A DNA stretch of 34,737 nt, taken from assembly GCA_036397995.1 (NCBI GenBank), contig DASWHX010000058.1, positions 1 through 34,737 of the forward strand, read 5' to 3'. Position numbers and translations under genes: made by a program. This document shows positions 34,690 to 34,737 of the stretch, in pieces (positions within the stretch are counted from its first letter, which is position 1; each line of letters opens with the position of its first letter). This DNA comes from DASWHX01 sp036397995 (GTDB taxonomy: Bacteria > Bacteroidota > Bacteroidia > Cytophagales > Cyclobacteriaceae). The notes below the pieces were generated by a model. The model made no database searches, was not told the DNA's origin, and saw only the letters and a program-made list of their open reading frames with translations.

Positions 34690-34737
34690 GAGTGATTGTT
34701 AGAGCGTACCGTAACTATAATTTCTCAATCACAAAAT

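Overview
The window looks like chromosomal DNA of a Bacteroidota bacterium, most likely a Cytophagales-type marine or soil gliding bacterium. The base composition is A+T-rich. There are many short lipoprotein signal peptides, several GTG/TTG starts and few strong Shine-Dalgarno sites. The gene set also fits this phylum: PD40-amidohydrolase fusions, paired periplasmic amidohydrolases, a GH29 fucosidase lipoprotein, a CSPSR-type sulfatase lipoprotein and a YghO-like GNAT protein. This is inference from gene content; no rRNA or tRNA is present.

Layout. 1-134: 3' end of an unidentified plus-strand gene. 127-1173 (-): TPR lipoprotein. 1435-2490 (+): Na+/Ca2+ exchanger. 2537-5935 (-): secreted PD40 propeller-amidohydrolase. 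Divergent from it at 6052-8524 (+): GH29 fucosidase, hotdog thioesterase and alpha/beta hydrolase, tightly spaced. 8549-8974 (-): small four-helix membrane protein. 9377-21486 (+): the centrepiece, a four-gene operon. 21565-21915 (+): TfoX-N protein. 22188-23869 (+): XRE/ImmA-IrrE metalloprotease plus PIN-like DUF4411 protein, an A+T-rich accessory cassette. 24035-25489 (-): sulfatase. 25658-27865 (+): a 30-residue membrane peptide, DUF2892, a GNAT acetyltransferase, beta-carbonic anhydrase and DUF1697. 27965-28483 (+): lipoprotein. 28535-32902 (-): two periplasmic amidohydrolase-like proteins. 33053-33880 (+): lipoprotein. 33944-34689 (-): GDCCVxC Cys-rich protein and ArsC-family protein with a curious open frame between them.

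The most interesting system is 9377-21486. One 2799-residue polypeptide carries KS-AT-DH-C-methyltransferase-(pseudoKR)-ER-KR-ACP-TE. It is a complete, fully reducing, apparently iterative type I polyketide synthase with the domain order of fungal highly reducing PKSs plus a fused type II-like thioesterase. It is followed, with a 4-base gap and then two ATGA overlaps, by its own Sfp-type phosphopantetheinyl transferase, a long-chain acyl-AMP/CoA ligase and a YghO-like GNAT acyltransferase. My inference is that the operon makes a methyl-branched, reduced acyl chain, frees it, reactivates it as acyl-CoA, and transfers it to an amine or other acceptor, possibly a sphingoid or capnine-type amino lipid. 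No end product can be read from the sequence.

Functions elsewhere are mostly housekeeping or cell-envelope. The periplasm holds four lipoproteins of varied type, sugar-active enzymes (fucosidase, sulfatase) and metal-dependent or degenerate amidohydrolases. No insertion sequence, CRISPR array, rRNA or tRNA was seen.
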